Shown: positions 1 through 13,154, counted from the stretch's first letter. The stretch: DNA of 64,000 bases from Henckelia pumila (GCF_033568475.1 NC_133123.1:20136622-20200621); one strand, 5' to 3'. Program-made: numbers and translations. Notes: generated from the letters alone by a model not told the origin.

Positions 1-247
1 TTTGACAGCAGCTGTGTGTGTGCAGAAATTTTTTGGCTGTTTGGCCTGCGCACGGGCGAGCCCTTGCTCGCGCGCGCGCAAGAAAAGCCAAGGGGTCCGC
101 TGCCCCATTGAACTGCGCACGCGCGAGGGGTGACCCCGCGCGCGCAGGTCATTTTATAATATTTTTTTTAAGCTTTGATGCTTGGCCTTAATCCATGAAC
201 CTTGGACTCTTATTTTGATTAGAGAGATTAAGAACCGGGTCGTCACA
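1..247 (+). repeat. 5' LTR, 3' part only (gypsy element I)
   Basis: This stretch matches the last 265 or so bases of the LTR ending at 8348, including the GC-rich block and the terminal gggtcgtcaca. It is directly followed by a primer-binding site, as expected for a 5' LTR. Differences from the 3' copy include a shortened gccaagccaa run and a different A/T run. Confidence 0.92.
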
Positions 248-252
248 ACAGG

Positions 253-264
253 TGGTATCAGAGC
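253..264 (+). other. Primer-binding site, initiator tRNA-Met
   Basis: The sequence tggtatcagagc lies five bases after the end of the 5' LTR. It is the standard plant retrotransposon complement to the 3' end of initiator tRNA-Met, where minus-strand DNA synthesis starts. Confidence 0.92.
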
Positions 265-689
265 GATAAAATTCTGGACAGAGATAGATAGTGAGTGGGG
301 TAGATCGAGTCTTCTTCCTTGCTTACTTATTTTATCATGCTATGATTTATTTACATAATTGAATTATATGTTGTAAATGCTAGCATGTTTTGCTTTCAAG
401 TAATTGATTTCATGATTTTGTATTTTTATTTGAAAGTATGTTTTACGATTGTTGAAGACGAATGCTTTCTGGAATATCTGAAACGATTAGAGGCATGTGT
501 TCTGTTGTTTTTTTTTTTTGGCATGCTACCTGACTATCTGAATTGATTGGAAGCATGTTTTGGTATTCTTACCTTGATTTTTTATTTAAGATTGAATCAG
601 AACTGAGTCTTGATCAGAGGTAAGATGATCAGAGGAGGACTGAGATACATTTGATGATTATGGTATCCTAACCATTTTGATAATCAGAT

Positions 690-1700
690 ATGTCTCGACG
701 ACCAGGACGACCACCTCTTAGACCACAAGTTCCTACTCCTCTGCCTGAACAAACAGTTGTAGCACCGACAGTGCCACAAGCTACAGAAATTCCGAGCACT
801 GAACAAGGAAGTACCTCTAGAGACATGACAGATATGACTACCACTCCAATGGAAACATTGCATAAACGATTTCAATCCTACAAGCCGCCAACACTAAAGG
901 GTACTGAGAATGCGGTTGAGTGTGAAGGTTGGCTCGATGATATGGAAATGTTATTTGATTCCCTTGATTACGGTGATGAACGAAGAGTCAGATTGATAGG
1001 GCACAAGTTGCAAGAAGTTGCAAAGAGTTGGTGGATCACAACCAAGAGAGCTCTGTAGCGTAGAGGGACTGTACTTACCTGGAAAGTCTTCAAAACTGAG
1101 TTTTACCAACGCTTCTTTCCAGTGTCTTACCGCAAAGACAAGAGTGCTGAATTTGCCAATCTGAAGCAGGGGAATTTAAACATTGAAGAATATGTTGCAA
1201 AATTTTCTACCTTGCTACGCTTTGCTCCACATGTTGTTGATAGTGACGAGGCAATGGCTGATCAGTTCATTAATGGACTGAATCCAGATGTATTTACTTT
1301 GGTGAACACAAGGCGACCAAATACTTTTGCTGATGCTCTGAACAGTGCCAAAGGAGCGGAAGCTGGTTTGATAAAACAGCGAGGAACTTTGTATGCCGCT
1401 CAGCCTCAGAGACAGTCACAACCTCCAGCTCCGGTTCCACAACAACCTCCTCGGTTTGAAAGTGGTGGTAGTAGCAGTGGGAAGAAGGGATATTTACAAG
1501 CTCGAGGGAAATAGTTTAAAAAGTTAGGGAGCAGTTCTTCGAGTTCCAGTGGCTCAAAACCGAAGTCTGGAGTGTATTGTAGCAGTTGTGGTGGAAGTCA
1601 TCCGACTGATCAGTACGGAGGTGTATCTGGTAATTGTCACATAAGCCATCAGACTGGCCATTTTGCGAGGGTGTGTCCTCAGAGAGGTTCTGGAAGATCA
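690..1700 (+). pseudogene. gag: gag of gypsy element I (two in-frame stops)
   Basis: Gag forms the particle core and binds the element RNA. Translation starts at the ATG at 690 and stays in one frame to the nucleocapsid. The retrotransposon gag domain is visible: a SWWITT motif, then a TWKVF / FYQRFFP stretch, then an LKQGN-type segment near 1170. In-frame TAG codons at 1056 and 1512 sit where glutamine (CAG) would be expected. The zinc knuckle near 1640-1675 keeps the first Cys, the His and the last Cys, but the second Cys is a Ser, so RNA binding would be impaired even with read-through. The frame continues into the protease. Confidence 0.88.
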
Positions 1701-1839
1701 CGAGGTACAGAGTCATCACGATCAGTGACTCAGCCTGAGAGACAAGCCTCTTCTGTTCATTCCTTCCAACCATCACATCCACAGCAACAGACAAGGCCAA
1801 GAGGGAGTCAGACTGGTAGTCAACCCTCGAGACAACAAG

Positions 1840-4800
1840 CTCATGTGTTTGCACTGACTGAGGAACAGGCACAAGGAGCACCAGATGATGTGATTGCATG
1901 TAACTGTTCTCTTTGTGGTTATCCTGCATATGTATTGATAGATACAGGTGCATCCCATACATTTATCTCTGAACGATTTGCATTATTACATGCTTTGCCT
2001 GTTGAATCATTACCTGTTGTAGTATCTGTCTCTTCACCTTTGGGGAGAGGTCTTATATCCATGGAGAGGGTTAAAATTTTTTTGCTACAGTATGATGGTA
2101 ATGGAATAGAGATAAACTGTATTGTGCTTGGTTTGTCTGATTTTGATTGCATTATCGGGATTGACATGCTAACCAAATACCGAGCTACCGTAGATTGTTT
2201 CCAAAAAGTTGTGAGATTCAGACCTGAGATGGTTGGAGAATGGAAATTCTATGGTAAGGGTTCTCGTGCTAAGATTCCTTTGATTTCAGTATTATCTATG
2301 ACTCGACTTTTACAGAAAGGAGCAGAGGGATATCTTGTATATGCAGTTGATGTACTGAAAACTAGCCATAGATTGGCTGATTTGCCAGTGGTTAGTGAAT
2401 TTGCTGACGTTTTCCCTGATGAAATTCCGGGATTACCTCCGTATCGTGAGATAGATTTCAGCATAGAACTGATGCCAGGTACTGTACCGATTTCTAAAGC
2501 ACCTTATCGAATGGCACCAGTAGAATTGAAAGAATTGAAAGAACAGTTGGAAGATTTACTGGCCAAGGGATACATTCGACCCAGTGTTTCTCCTTGGGGT
2601 GCTCCAGTATTATTTGTCAGGAAGAAAGACGGTTCCATGAGATTGTGTATCGACTACCGGCAACTGAACAAGGCAACGGTAAAGAATAAATATCCTTTGC
2701 CTCGTATTGATGATTTGTTTGATCAGTTGTAGGGTTCTGCTGTTTATTCTAAGATCGATCTGAGATCTGACTACCATCAGCTAGGGGTGTTCACGGTTCG
2801 GATAACCGCCCGATCGAAACCGAAACCAAAAATTCGGTTCGAACGGAAAATTCGGTTCGGTTTTCGGTTTTCGAATTTCCGGATTTTTGGTTTTTCGTTT
2901 CGGTTCGGTTTTTTTTTTCGGTTAACCGAACCGAACCGAACCGAAAAACCGTTTTTTTTTTTGCTTTTTTTTTTTTTTTTTTTTTTGTTTTTGAATTTGA
3001 ATTTTTTTACCAATCAATTAATATGTACATCAATATTGTGTGCCCATAAAATTAATTATATTGAAAAACTGAAAGAACAAAAGTCATCCTTTATTCTTTT
3101 TTTTAAAAAAAAACATAATTGGTTTAATTGCTTATCTAATTATTCAAACATACTTGAATTGTGGATTCAACTTGAAAAATGTATTGATTTAGTGATTTTA
3201 AAAAATATTGATTTTTGAAATAGAAATAATTAAAAATTAATGAAGTTATTTTATTATATTATATATACACATATTTGCATTATATATTACATTATTTTTA
3301 TAAATTCATAAATTATTATTATTGAAATTAAAAACGTTAGCAATTTTTTTTTCTAAGTGCAGTTATTTTCAAATATATTTTTCGAAGTATTAAATCACAA
3401 ATATTTGATTTAACCATTAATTTTTTTCAAAAAATTATTCGAATAACTAAAAATATTTAGTTTTTTTTAATAAAAAATTATTTCAAAAAACCGATTTTTA
3501 GAAGAAAAAAAAAAGTTCAAAATTTTTTTTTTTAAAAAAAACCGAAAAACCGAAATAATTTCGGTTAAAAACCGAACCGCCCAGTTCGGTTCGGTTTTCG
3601 GTTTGGCTTTTTGGTTTAACCGAAATTTCGGTTCGGTTCGGTCCAAACCGCCCGAATGAACACCCCTACCATCAGCTGAGAGTTAGAGATTCTGATATTC
3701 CGAAAACTGCTTTCAGAACTAGGTATGGCCACTATGAGTTTATAGTTATGCCGTTTGGTTTGACGAATGCTCCAGCTATGTTTATGGCTTTGATGAACCG
3801 TGTTTTTCAAAATATCTTGATGACTTTGTTATAATTTTTATTGATGATATTCTGATATATTTAAAGAATCTGATTGATCATTCAGAGCATTTGAGAACTG
3901 TGTTAAAGACTCTGAGAGCTGAGAAACTGTATGCTAAACTTTCAAAATGTGAGTTTTGGCTAAAACAGGTAGTTTTTCTTGGACATATTATATCCGGAGA
4001 TGGTATATCTGTTGATCCAAGCAAAGTCGAGGGTGTGATTAACTGGTCTAGACCAACATCTGTTTCTGAGATACGTAGTTTCATGGGTTTGGCTGGGTAT
4101 TATCGCCGTTTCATTAAAGATTTTTCTAGTATTGCGAAGCCAATTACTCAGTTATCTCAGAAGAATGCTCCATTTATCTGGTCTGAAGCTTGTGAATTCA
4201 GTTTTCTTAAGTTAAAGAAACGATTGACCAGTGCACCAGTCTTGACGATTCCTTCAGGTACTGGTGGTTTCACTGTTTATTGTGATGCATCTCATCGAGG
4301 CTTAGGATGTGTATTGATGCAGCGAGGGCATGTGATTTCTTATGCCTCGAGACAGTTGAAGCCTCACGAGACCAGATACCCAATTCATGATCTTGAATTG
4401 GCCGCCATTGTATTTGCTTTGAAGATTTGGCGACAATATCTGTATGGGGAACAATTTGAGATTTATTCTGATCACAAGAGTCTGAAATATTTGTTTTCAC
4501 AGTCAGAACTGAATATGAGACAGCGTAGATGGCTTGATTTGCTTAAAGATTTTGATTGTGAGATTAAATACTATCCGGGAAAATCCAGTGCAGCTGCTGA
4601 TGCACTGAGTCGAAAGGTATGTACTTTGTCTCTATCGACAATTGGTGTATCACATTTGATTGAAGAGTGTTGTCTTTCTGGTTTGGTATTTGAAACGAAT
4701 TGTCAGTCTTTTCGACTTTATCAAATTCAAGTTGAACCAGAGTTACTTTTGAAAATTAAAGATGCTCAGAAACTTGATCAAAATGTGCAGAATTCAATTG

Positions 4801-6163
4801 AGAAAGTCTGGTCAGGGCATGTATCCGAATACCAGGTTCGAGATGAACTTTTATATGTAAACAATCGCCTTGTAGTGCCTGATATTTCTGATGTGCGACA
4901 ACAAATCTTGAAAGAGGCGCATTGTATTCGTTATAGCATTCATCCTGGTGGCATAAAGATGTACAATGATCTAAAGACGCAATACTGGTGGAAACAAATG
5001 TAGTCAGATATCACTGATTTTGTTTCTCGATGTCTTAATTGCCAACAGGTGAAGGCTGAAAGAAAGAAACCGCCTGGTTTGTTGCATAGTTTACCAGTCC
5101 CTGAATGGAAATGGGATCATATTTCCATGGAATTCGTGACGAAGTTACCTCGATCTGCTAGAGGTTGCGATGCTATCTGGGTGATTATTGATAGATTGAC
5201 AAAATCAGCGTGTTTTATTCCTTATCGTATGACGTATAGACACGACCAGATGGCAGAGATTTATGTCCGAGAAGTTGTTAGATTGCATGGAGTGCCGAAG
5301 TCTATTGTATCAGATCGTGATCCTCGATTTACATCACACTTCTGGCACAGCTTACATTGTGCTTTAGGTACTCAGCTACACTTGAGCATAGCCTATCATC
5401 CACAGACAGACGGACAGTCTGAGCGTACTATTCAGACCCTGGAAGATATGTTGAGAGCTGTAGTGCTTGATTTTGGCACTAGTTGGCAAGATTCACTGGC
5501 ACTTTGTGAATTCTCGTACAACAACAGCTATCAATCGAGTATTGAAATGGCTCCGTTTGAAGCTTTGTACGGTAAGAGGTGTTGATATCCTCTTTACTGG
5601 GATGATATTTCAGAGGTACCTGACGTTGGACCTGATATGATTCGAGATATGATAGAAAAGGTGAAGATTATTCATAAAAGGATGAAGACAGCTCAGGACA
5701 GACAAGCGAAATATGCCAATATTCGACGTCGACCTTTGTCTTTTGAACTAGGGGATATGGTGTTTCTGAAGATTTCTCCTTTCAGAGGCACTGTACGGTT
5801 TGGCAAGCGAGGGAAGTTGTCTCCACGCTATATTGGTCCGTATGAATTCTTGAGAAAATAGGCAATCTTGCCTATCGATTAGCTCTTCCTCCGTCTTTAT
5901 CTGGAATACATGATGTCTTTCATGTATCGATGCTTCAAAAATATCTTGCTGATGAATCTCATGTGCTTCAATCTTATGAGGCTGAACTCGACGAAACCTT
6001 GAGTTATTTCAAAAAGCCAATTCAAATTCTTGATCGTAAGGAGAAGCAACTTCGAACGAAGACTATTCCGCTTGTGAAAGTTCAGTGGAGTCGTCATGGT
6101 ATTGAAGAAGCAACCTGGGAGACTGAATCGGATATGAGACAATGATTTCCAGAAATGTTTCAA
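1840..6163 (+). pseudogene. pol: pol of gypsy element I: protease, RT, RNase H, integrase, chromodomain-like tail
   Basis: Domains in order: aspartic protease with [11 protein letters not shown] near 1938; reverse transcriptase from about 2490, with [10 protein letters not shown] near 2646 and the catalytic FIDDIL near 3836; RNase H with TVYCDAS near 4275; integrase with a zinc-binding part and DRLTKSACF, core to about 5580; then LSPRYIGPYE and a chromodomain-like segment near 6070-6140. Stops occur at 2730 (TAG), 5001 (TAG), 5583 (TGA) and 6143 (TGA). There is a one-base frameshift near 3815, just before FIDDIL, and another near 5860. An 887-bp MITE splits the RT between 2781 and 3669. Outside these lesions the protein is well preserved, so decay is fairly recent. 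Confidence 0.93.
2782..3668. mobile_element. hAT-type non-autonomous element (MITE) inside gypsy pol
   Basis: Perfect 12-bp terminal inverted repeats, TAGGGGTGTTCA and its complement, are flanked by an exact 8-bp target duplication ccatcagc (2774-2781 and 3669-3676). An 8-bp duplication is typical of the hAT superfamily. Both ends carry arrays of short ccgaa/ttcgg repeats (about 2795-2950 and 3541-3650) that can fold on each other; the middle is AT-rich and noncoding. Open frames here are only repeat translation. It inserted after the gypsy element, since it interrupts reverse transcriptase and the flanking sequence joins correctly when it is removed. Confidence 0.92.
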
Positions 6164-6250
6164 TGATGTGAGTTTCTTATTCAGTCTTTCTGTTATTCGT
6201 TTTATATTATGTGCTGATAGTACTTGAGATTTCGAGGACGAAATCGTATC

Positions 6251-6265
6251 TTAGCGGGGGAGAAT
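6251..6265 (+). other. Polypurine tract of gypsy element I
   Basis: The run gcgggggagaa directly precedes the LTR start TGTAACGCCC at 6266. Plus-strand DNA synthesis starts here in LTR retrotransposons. Confidence 0.85.
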
Positions 6266-8348
6266 TGTAACGCCCGAAATTATTTAATTTTAATCCGAGA
6301 ATATTTAATTTGGGAATATTTAGAGTTTTGATTTAAATTATAATATTCTTAAATTATTTAGGATTGAAATTGAATGAAATGAGAGGCTGAGGATTAAATT
6401 GCAATTTTTGAAGACTTGAGGGGCCAAAGTGCAAATATTGGAAAATTTGTTGGACAGTTGTTATTGTGAGATGTATTCACGTGTATGCTACCAAACTTCA
6501 TCAGAAATTTCAGAGGTAGAACCGAGAGTGCAAAGAAAGGAACCCCAAGCTTCTTCTTCATCTTCCAATTGCCGTATCTTTTGTTCCGGTTACCCGAATT
6601 CGATTCCGAAAAGTGTTCTGGACTCCTTGCAAGAAGGGCTTCGATTTTATGTAAGTCTTTATGTCTTTCATTATGTTTTGAGAATCCATAAATGTCAGAG
6701 ATCAGTACGTTTGGTTGGGTATGAGTTTTTGAAGCGTTGTAACGTTTATTTTCAAAACCGAATCGACGAACGGCTATTGATTGTAGTCTTATGAGTTCCA
6801 GCGGGTGAATTGAGTTATATACCTATTGATATGTTGGGTTTTGATTGATATAAAGATGATAGATGATGTTTATGATTGTTATAATTGTTATAGTTGAGTT
6901 TTGGATTGCCGAATTTAGCCGTTATGCCGCCGAAATTATGATTGAGGCTGTTTTGGTTATTTTGTCTTGAGATAGGAATTGTTGAGTTGTTAGCTGATAT
7001 TTGTAGACTTTCAACAATTCATTTCAGATTGTGTTTGAATGCCATCGATCTCGATAACGTCAACTTCGAACCGGTAGATATTTGAAGCAAGGTTTGGAGT
7101 TATTCTACAATGGAGTTTGATTGGGTTTGAATAAAAATTGTGAGACAAAGCTTATGGTTGTTAATTGTACAGATTTGGACAGCTAGAAGACACCTTAAAC
7201 ATCACACTTGAAAGGTAAAAGTGGACTTTTGCATGAATGGGATTACAACTCGAGATGGTTTGTATCGAGTTCCCTAAATCACATACGTATTTGATTATTT
7301 GTTGTTATGTGAATTGTTGAATGAATATATGATGTTAATGAATGCTATATTGATGTTATATGTTTCATTCATCTTGTGAGACCAATCCTTTGATTTTGAA
7401 ATGAACGGAAGCGTTCGATTAGACGATTTGAGGAACTATATATGTATGGCCTGGGTGGTTGAGTTAGCCTAGCGTCTGATTTACATGTATGGTGGCTTCA
7501 AAGTCTAGAGAAGCAAGATAAGTAGCCCCACCTCGATCGGGATAGTCGGTGGTTTAGTTACGATATCTTCTTCTCGGGATCCCAACCGATGAAATGAGAA
7601 AATTCTTTAATGAACCCTGTTTTTAAATCATGCATTGTCTTTTATTTTATATCATGAGTTTGGTATATATAAAATGATTTGCATGTTAGTTGCTTTTACT
7701 GGAAAATATGTTTCTCACCGGAGTTATCCGGCTGTTGTCATGTTTGTATGTGTGCATGACAACAGGTGGTTCAGGAACAGGGCAAAGACGGGCTTGACGA
7801 ATCGAGACTTGAGAGATTAGCGTGATGATCCGGTGTAGATATGAAGTTGTTGTCATATTATGTTAGTTTCAAGGACTATGCTTGTATAGAACTTAGACTT
7901 GAACTTTAGTCTAGAGTGTTGCTACTTGACCTTGTAATTACACTTGAATTAGTTGTGTTACTCTTGCCTTGAGATGTGGATATGATCTTGTTAATAGCTT
8001 CACTCACCTTTGTTAATGGTTCTTGAAACTTTTATGTTGTTTATAGCATGTGATTGAGCTTGTAAAATGGATCTAGGATAGCTTTGACAGCAGCTGTGTG
8101 TGTGCAGAAATTTTCTGGCCGTTTGGCCTGCGCACGGGCGAGCCCTTGCTCGCGCGCGCGCAGGCCAAGCCAAGCCAAGCCAAGGGAGCCGCTGCCCCAT
8201 TGAACTGCGCACGCGCGAGGGGTGACCCTGCGCGCGCGCAGGTCATTTATAAAAAAAAAATTTTTTTTTTAAGCTTTGATGCTTGGCCTTAATCCATGAA
8301 CCTTGGACTCTTATTTTGATTATAGAGATTAAGAACCGGGTCGTCACA
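6266..8348 (+). repeat. 3' LTR of gypsy element I (2083 bp)
   Basis: It starts TGTAACGCCC just after the polypurine tract and ends CGTCACA, with TG...CA termini. Its last 265 bases match the window start. It contains a GC-rich block of alternating gcgcg runs near 8127-8245 and a short pyrimidine-rich 5' segment. Open frames of up to 121 codons inside it (for example near 6429-6794) have no recognisable domain and are taken as chance. Confidence 0.92.
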
Positions 8349-8537
8349 TCAATTTTCCCTTAAAAGTACTGCTCCTCAAACAAAACTATATTTTACATCT
8401 TTATCAACTCACAATACAAATTTGTTTGCCTCGCCGCTTCGCTCAGTAGAGAACGCCGATAAGGATCGAGTTTGAAAATAAATCCTCTATCTTTACAATG
8501 ACGCTTCATCTACACAGATACTTATCGATGATACTCA

Positions 8538-8575
<38 letters not shown>

Positions 8576-8576
8576 G
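8349..8576. other. Unassigned sequence with TA repeats
   Basis: This is flanking DNA of gypsy element I, which inserted next to tcaattttcc. It ends in an (AT)n run at about 8536-8575. I see no gene. Confidence 0.6.
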
Positions 8577-8733
8577 AGTTTCTTTCAAGTGCCCACCTAC
8601 CATGCCCACCAATGATGTGGCACTATTCTATTGGATGTGATAAAGATGTGATAAATTGTAGGTCCAATAGAATAGTATCACATCATTGGTGGGCATAGTG
8701 GTGGGCATGGTAGGTGGGCACTTGAAAGAAACT
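8577..8733. mobile_element. Foldback MITE in TA repeats (157 bp)
   Basis: The ends agtttctttcaagtgcccac and their reverse complement form a long, almost perfect inverted repeat. The arms include accatgcccaccaatgatgt and cover nearly the whole element, with a short central loop. It sits between two (TA)n tracts, which probably contain the target duplication. The superfamily is uncertain because the target duplication cannot be read within TA repeats. Confidence 0.8.
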
Positions 8734-8862
8734 ATATATATATATATATATTAATTAAATCTAGCTAGATCAATTTGAAATTCTGATTCACCCTTCTCTA
8801 TTATGTTAATCGATCCATGTATATATGGTGTAGATTAGTTGTTCCCATTTATATATCAAAGA

Positions 8863-9091
8863 TGTTATAAATCATAGTAGAAATAGAAAGATGAGTAGAG
8901 AAAATTCTTGAGAATAGAGAGAATCATAGGAGTCAATACTCAGGTGCAATTTTCATTGAACTCAATCACCCCTATTTATATGGAAAGATTACAAAATACA
9001 AATCTTCACAAATATTATCTTGACATATTTATCTTGATCACATATCTTTAAAATATAATCATCTATAATAATAATAATATATTTATAACAC
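8863..9091 (-). repeat. 3' LTR of minus-strand copia element
   Basis: TG...CA termini, with TGTTATAAATC at one end and TTTATAACA at the other. A polypurine tract lies next to it (9092-9102, agggggag on the minus strand). It is similar to the 226-bp LTRs at 34794 and 39129. Confidence 0.9.
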
Positions 9092-9167
9092 TCCCCCTTA
9101 GATGATTATTTGCACAAGCAACCAATTCTTCAAAATCTCCTTTTTGGCAAGATGGATGCTCAGGACT

Positions 9168-9460
9168 TCATCGGAACTCGAGTGATGCCTCGTTAAAACC
9201 TTGGCAGTAAAAACCCATGGAAAAAATCTGAACGAAGGAAAAAGAGTACATCAACATATACTTTATTCGGATGTCTTTCTGACAATGGATGCACCTCGTT
9301 AAAATCTTATCAGGAAAAACCCAGTGGGACAAAATCCTAATGAAGGAAAAAGAGTACGACATCTCGCGATATATGTTAATTACCTCATTAAAAACCTTGT
9401 TATGAAAAATCACGTGGAAAAAATCATAGACAAGGGAAAAAGAGTACAACTTTAATTTCT
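9168..9460 (-). repeat. Triple ~90-bp repeat before the polypurine tract of the minus copia element
   Basis: Three diverged units each contain gtactctttttcc, followed by a cccacnnggtttttnnt block and a gttttaacgaggc-type end, read on the minus strand. The same three-unit array lies at the matching place in the complete element (38770-39040). It is noncoding and close to the 3' LTR. Confidence 0.8.
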
Positions 9461-12400
9461 CATCCTCTTGCAAGCATTACTTTCAATTATTAACTCTTAA
9501 TATTTCAATCTTATGCACTGATTTGCCAAAAATTGATTCGGATGCTGATTTTTTCATATATATGGTACTTCAAGACCAAATATCTTTTCTTCTTCTTCAA
9601 TTGGCAAAAATAATATTTTGAGCATTGAATCTTTCGAGGATGTTTCTATATGTATCATCATCAAATCAGTGCATCCACGATAAGTACAAATATTTTCTCA
9701 TAATCCGCTTGAAATACTTTGAGAAACTTTGCTAATATTTGCGCATATTGCCACATATCATTGTTATTGAAAGTTCAACAAGTTGTAGTTCAAAATAATC
9801 ATCATTTTGCGTAATAGCAAAACACACAAATGATTATATCATTTCGATCCCAAATAATTTGTGAAATCTCACCTTTCAATATACTAATTATTCTTTCAAG
9901 AATAACATAATTCAAATTGGATTCATTGAAATAATTGGTCGTTCATGCTTCTAGCATCCTTTTTCATTTACTTGCAAGTAATATAAAATATGGTCCTGCA
10001 GGACGTCGATTTATTTCATAACGACCAACCTCCATTGTTCTTTTCACATTGAGATGTTCACTCATTTTCTTTAAAGGGGTTCTTCGTCACTAAAGACGAT
10101 TTAAATTATTCAACTTGAACATAAATGAAGCTAAACGATCTTACACACAAGATCAAATAATATATTTGAGATTTAAACTTTGAACGACATGTTCACTTTA
10201 TATTTCATTGGGATCGATCTCAAAAATATTCTTGTAGCTTCTAATTCCTCCCCCTCAATGTTGGAAACATTGTTTTATAAGAATAATAAATGAGAATTTC
10301 GCGTCATAAAATATCATTTCTCAAGATAATTGATCATAAGATTCAATTTATTTCCAACATATTTACAATCTATTCAAGAGATTTATGTAGTACATTTCTC
10401 ACACAAACATTAACTTTCAGTACATGAGCATTTGACATAATATTTATAATATATCTTTCAGATATCCCCAAATATGACGCATTTATTTTCATGATTTAAT
10501 AGTTGATTGGAGGCAAAATAAATCAACTAAACCAACGTATTTATAATCATAAAATTGATATGCATATCCTCTTCTTTTTTTTATCAAGCTTGTTTTGATT
10601 ACATATCTGAAGTTTTTCTCAATACATATTTTCGCAAACATCATGTTGCGCTTCGTGGGCCCATGTTATTTATTTATTCCAGATAATACAGGGATTCTCT
10701 ACCAATTTGAGCTAATGATAGTGATATCAAATTTGATAAGCCAATAAGAATTCATAAAATCTTCTGGATCTTTGATTCAAAAACATCCATATTTATCGAT
10801 CCAGGAAATTTTGGCTTATTCATTAACAACTTTGTGCACTATCAATAATTTTTCAACTATTTATATGATTTGAATGCTCAATTCAATCCATTATGCCAAA
10901 CTCTGAAAGTATTTGTATCAATGATACTTTTGGAGCTCTTTAGCTCTTATAGAAATATTGATTTGTAATATACTTTTTAAACCAAATCAATATCTACTAG
11001 ATTCAAAAATACACATACGTCAATATTGTGTATCTCTATTTTATAATATCAAGCACATCATCTTTTATTATCGTCAATCAAGCGATCTTCAAGATTTTGT
11101 ATACATTTATATATCATCATACGATGAATAATTTTGGATAGACATCAACGGTCTCCAAAAAAAATTTATATCTTGCTTGATAGATATCAATAAAATCTCT
11201 TTACGTACTTCAGGTACGATAATGATACGAGATACCGGTATACATTTAGTACAATACTTCATTGTGACGTATATCTCAATATTTTGTGTCGAATTACATA
11301 ATTCATACGAGATAACATATTCTTCCTTGAAGAATTAAACTACAGTGTATCAACTGTGTTCATTGGCACTGTCACATTCTCTTAAAAGAACGGACAACAT
11401 TAATCAGACATCTTTCATAATTGTTTTCCTTGAACAAAATATCATAAATAAGATATTACAAGAATTGAAATTGAAAAATCAATTGTACCTTTTTTCAAAT
11501 TCTTGTATGCACCAAATTGAGCTTTTATTTTCAACAATAACATTCGATCTATCATGGATATCATTTCACATTGAATTTGTATTCCTACATTTGCAAAACA
11601 TGTAAGATAATATTTTATCATTCATTTAAAGAGTAATAACTTAATAAAATTTTGTAAGAGTTCAAAATTTATATCCACAATCAAAATTGAGTAATTTAAC
11701 ATCCATAATCAAATTTTATGGAATAAAGATGTAACAACTCAATATATCCTTAAAATATAAAAATTCTCAAATCAATAAAATTATCATCCAATTACATATT
11801 ATGCAATAACTCATGCAATATATAAATAGAATTTTAATATCTAAAATATATATAATCAATACATTAGGATTCATACTCCGAACTAAAAATACAAACATGA
11901 ATCAACCAAATAATAAAATCAAATATGGAATATAAGATAGAAATATGATACATTTATGATATGATATATAATTAGTATCATTGTTATTGTGATTTTAACG
12001 ATAAATAAGCCACTATAAATTAGTCTAATAAATAAATAAATAAAGTGGATCAAAATTTCCATAATCAATTATCAATTAACCAATAGTAAATCATAAGCTA
12101 CGTGCTACCATCATCGTTGCTCAATCAATTGAAATATTTTATTTTTCAATTGATGGTGTTGCGGTATCACTACCACGCTTTCATAAATTTTAATAATTAG
12201 CCTATGTAATTCATCGTTGAATATCATGATTGAATATCAAGTTACTTTTCATAAAAAGTGTGACAAATAATAGATAATGCTTCTTCTAGAACATTAACAA
12301 ATATATTATTTGAATCGATATTTAGTCAATATCTTTTGATATATCTGACATATATCTTTAATAAATTTTTCTTATGAATATTGACAATTTTAGATCATAC

Positions 12401-13154
12401 ATCGATATTCTTTGAGAAATTGTACTAAATTTCTCAATTCATAAGATCATCAACAACCAAAAGGGCATTAAATTATATTTTTCGAGAATATTTCCAAATC
12501 ATGGATCTTATATTAATATTCTTCATCAATATTATCAAATCTTGCATCGTTTATCAATATTTCAATATTGATACAACATCATTTTATCAATATGTCAATA
12601 TTGATATATTTTGACATGAGATCAATTTCTTCAATGATATTTATCATGATTTCTTCACTTTCTCAATATACGAAATCATATATCACATCTTTATAATGAA
12701 TCTATTCAGATTCTCAATATATTATATTATAACTAAAAATCTCTTTAGATTCTCAATATATTTGATCTTATATCAGATCTTAATCTTGAATATCTCAATA
12801 TTCAATATATTATATAATGAATTCATGAATAAATTTCGATATATCAAAATTGTAATCATGAATCTCTCAAAATTCTCAATATATTATATCGTGATCATGA
12901 ATTTCTTCAAATTCTCAATATAAAATCATGTTGTGCTATTTTATAGCCATCAACATATTCATGATATTTCAAGGGCACCAATATATCAATTATTTTCATT
13001 GTGCTACTTCTAGAGCACCGATGAATATCTTTTTATGTTACTTCTAAAACACCAATGAATATCTCTTATAAATTTGAGTATTGACAACACATTGTGCTAT
13101 TCCAATAGCATCAATAAAACGAGAATTATTTTCATTCTCAATTGGTTACATCAT
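9461..13154 (-). pseudogene. Decayed copia internal region, minus strand
   Basis: About 3.7 kb with stops in all frames. It is assigned to copia because it aligns along its length, inverted, with the internal region at 35033-38760, where fragments of a copia polyprotein can be recognised. Low-complexity open frames such as 11345-11605 and 12696-12923 lie on the opposite strand and are shadows of AT-rich repeats. Confidence 0.72.

Larger units (their letters stand above)
1..8348 (+). mobile_element. Ty3/gypsy LTR retrotransposon, Tekay/Del-like chromovirus, 5' end outside window
   Basis: The order is LTR end, primer-binding site, gag, protease, reverse transcriptase, RNase H, integrase, polypurine tract, LTR. 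Polyprotein order and the C-terminal chromodomain-like stretch fit the Tekay/Del branch of Ty3/gypsy elements. The two LTR ends (1-247 and about 8083-8348) are clearly the same sequence, with small differences. The reading frame is broken by several stops, two frameshifts and an 887-bp MITE, so the copy cannot act on its own. The left target duplication lies outside the window. Confidence 0.93.

Noticed and set aside
2777..3218. Open frames on both strands in the MITE (Lys- or Phe-rich proteins)
   Set aside because: They translate ccgaa/ttcgg arrays and A/T runs of a noncoding element with clear inverted ends.
8000..8292. Overlapping open frames in the GC-rich end of the LTR
   Set aside because: They cross the gcgcg block on both strands, have no domain, and are part of the LTR.
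12696..12923. 75-codon frame rich in Ile, Asn and Phe
   Set aside because: It is antisense to the decayed copia element and comes from an AT-rich imperfect repeat of ttctcaatata words.
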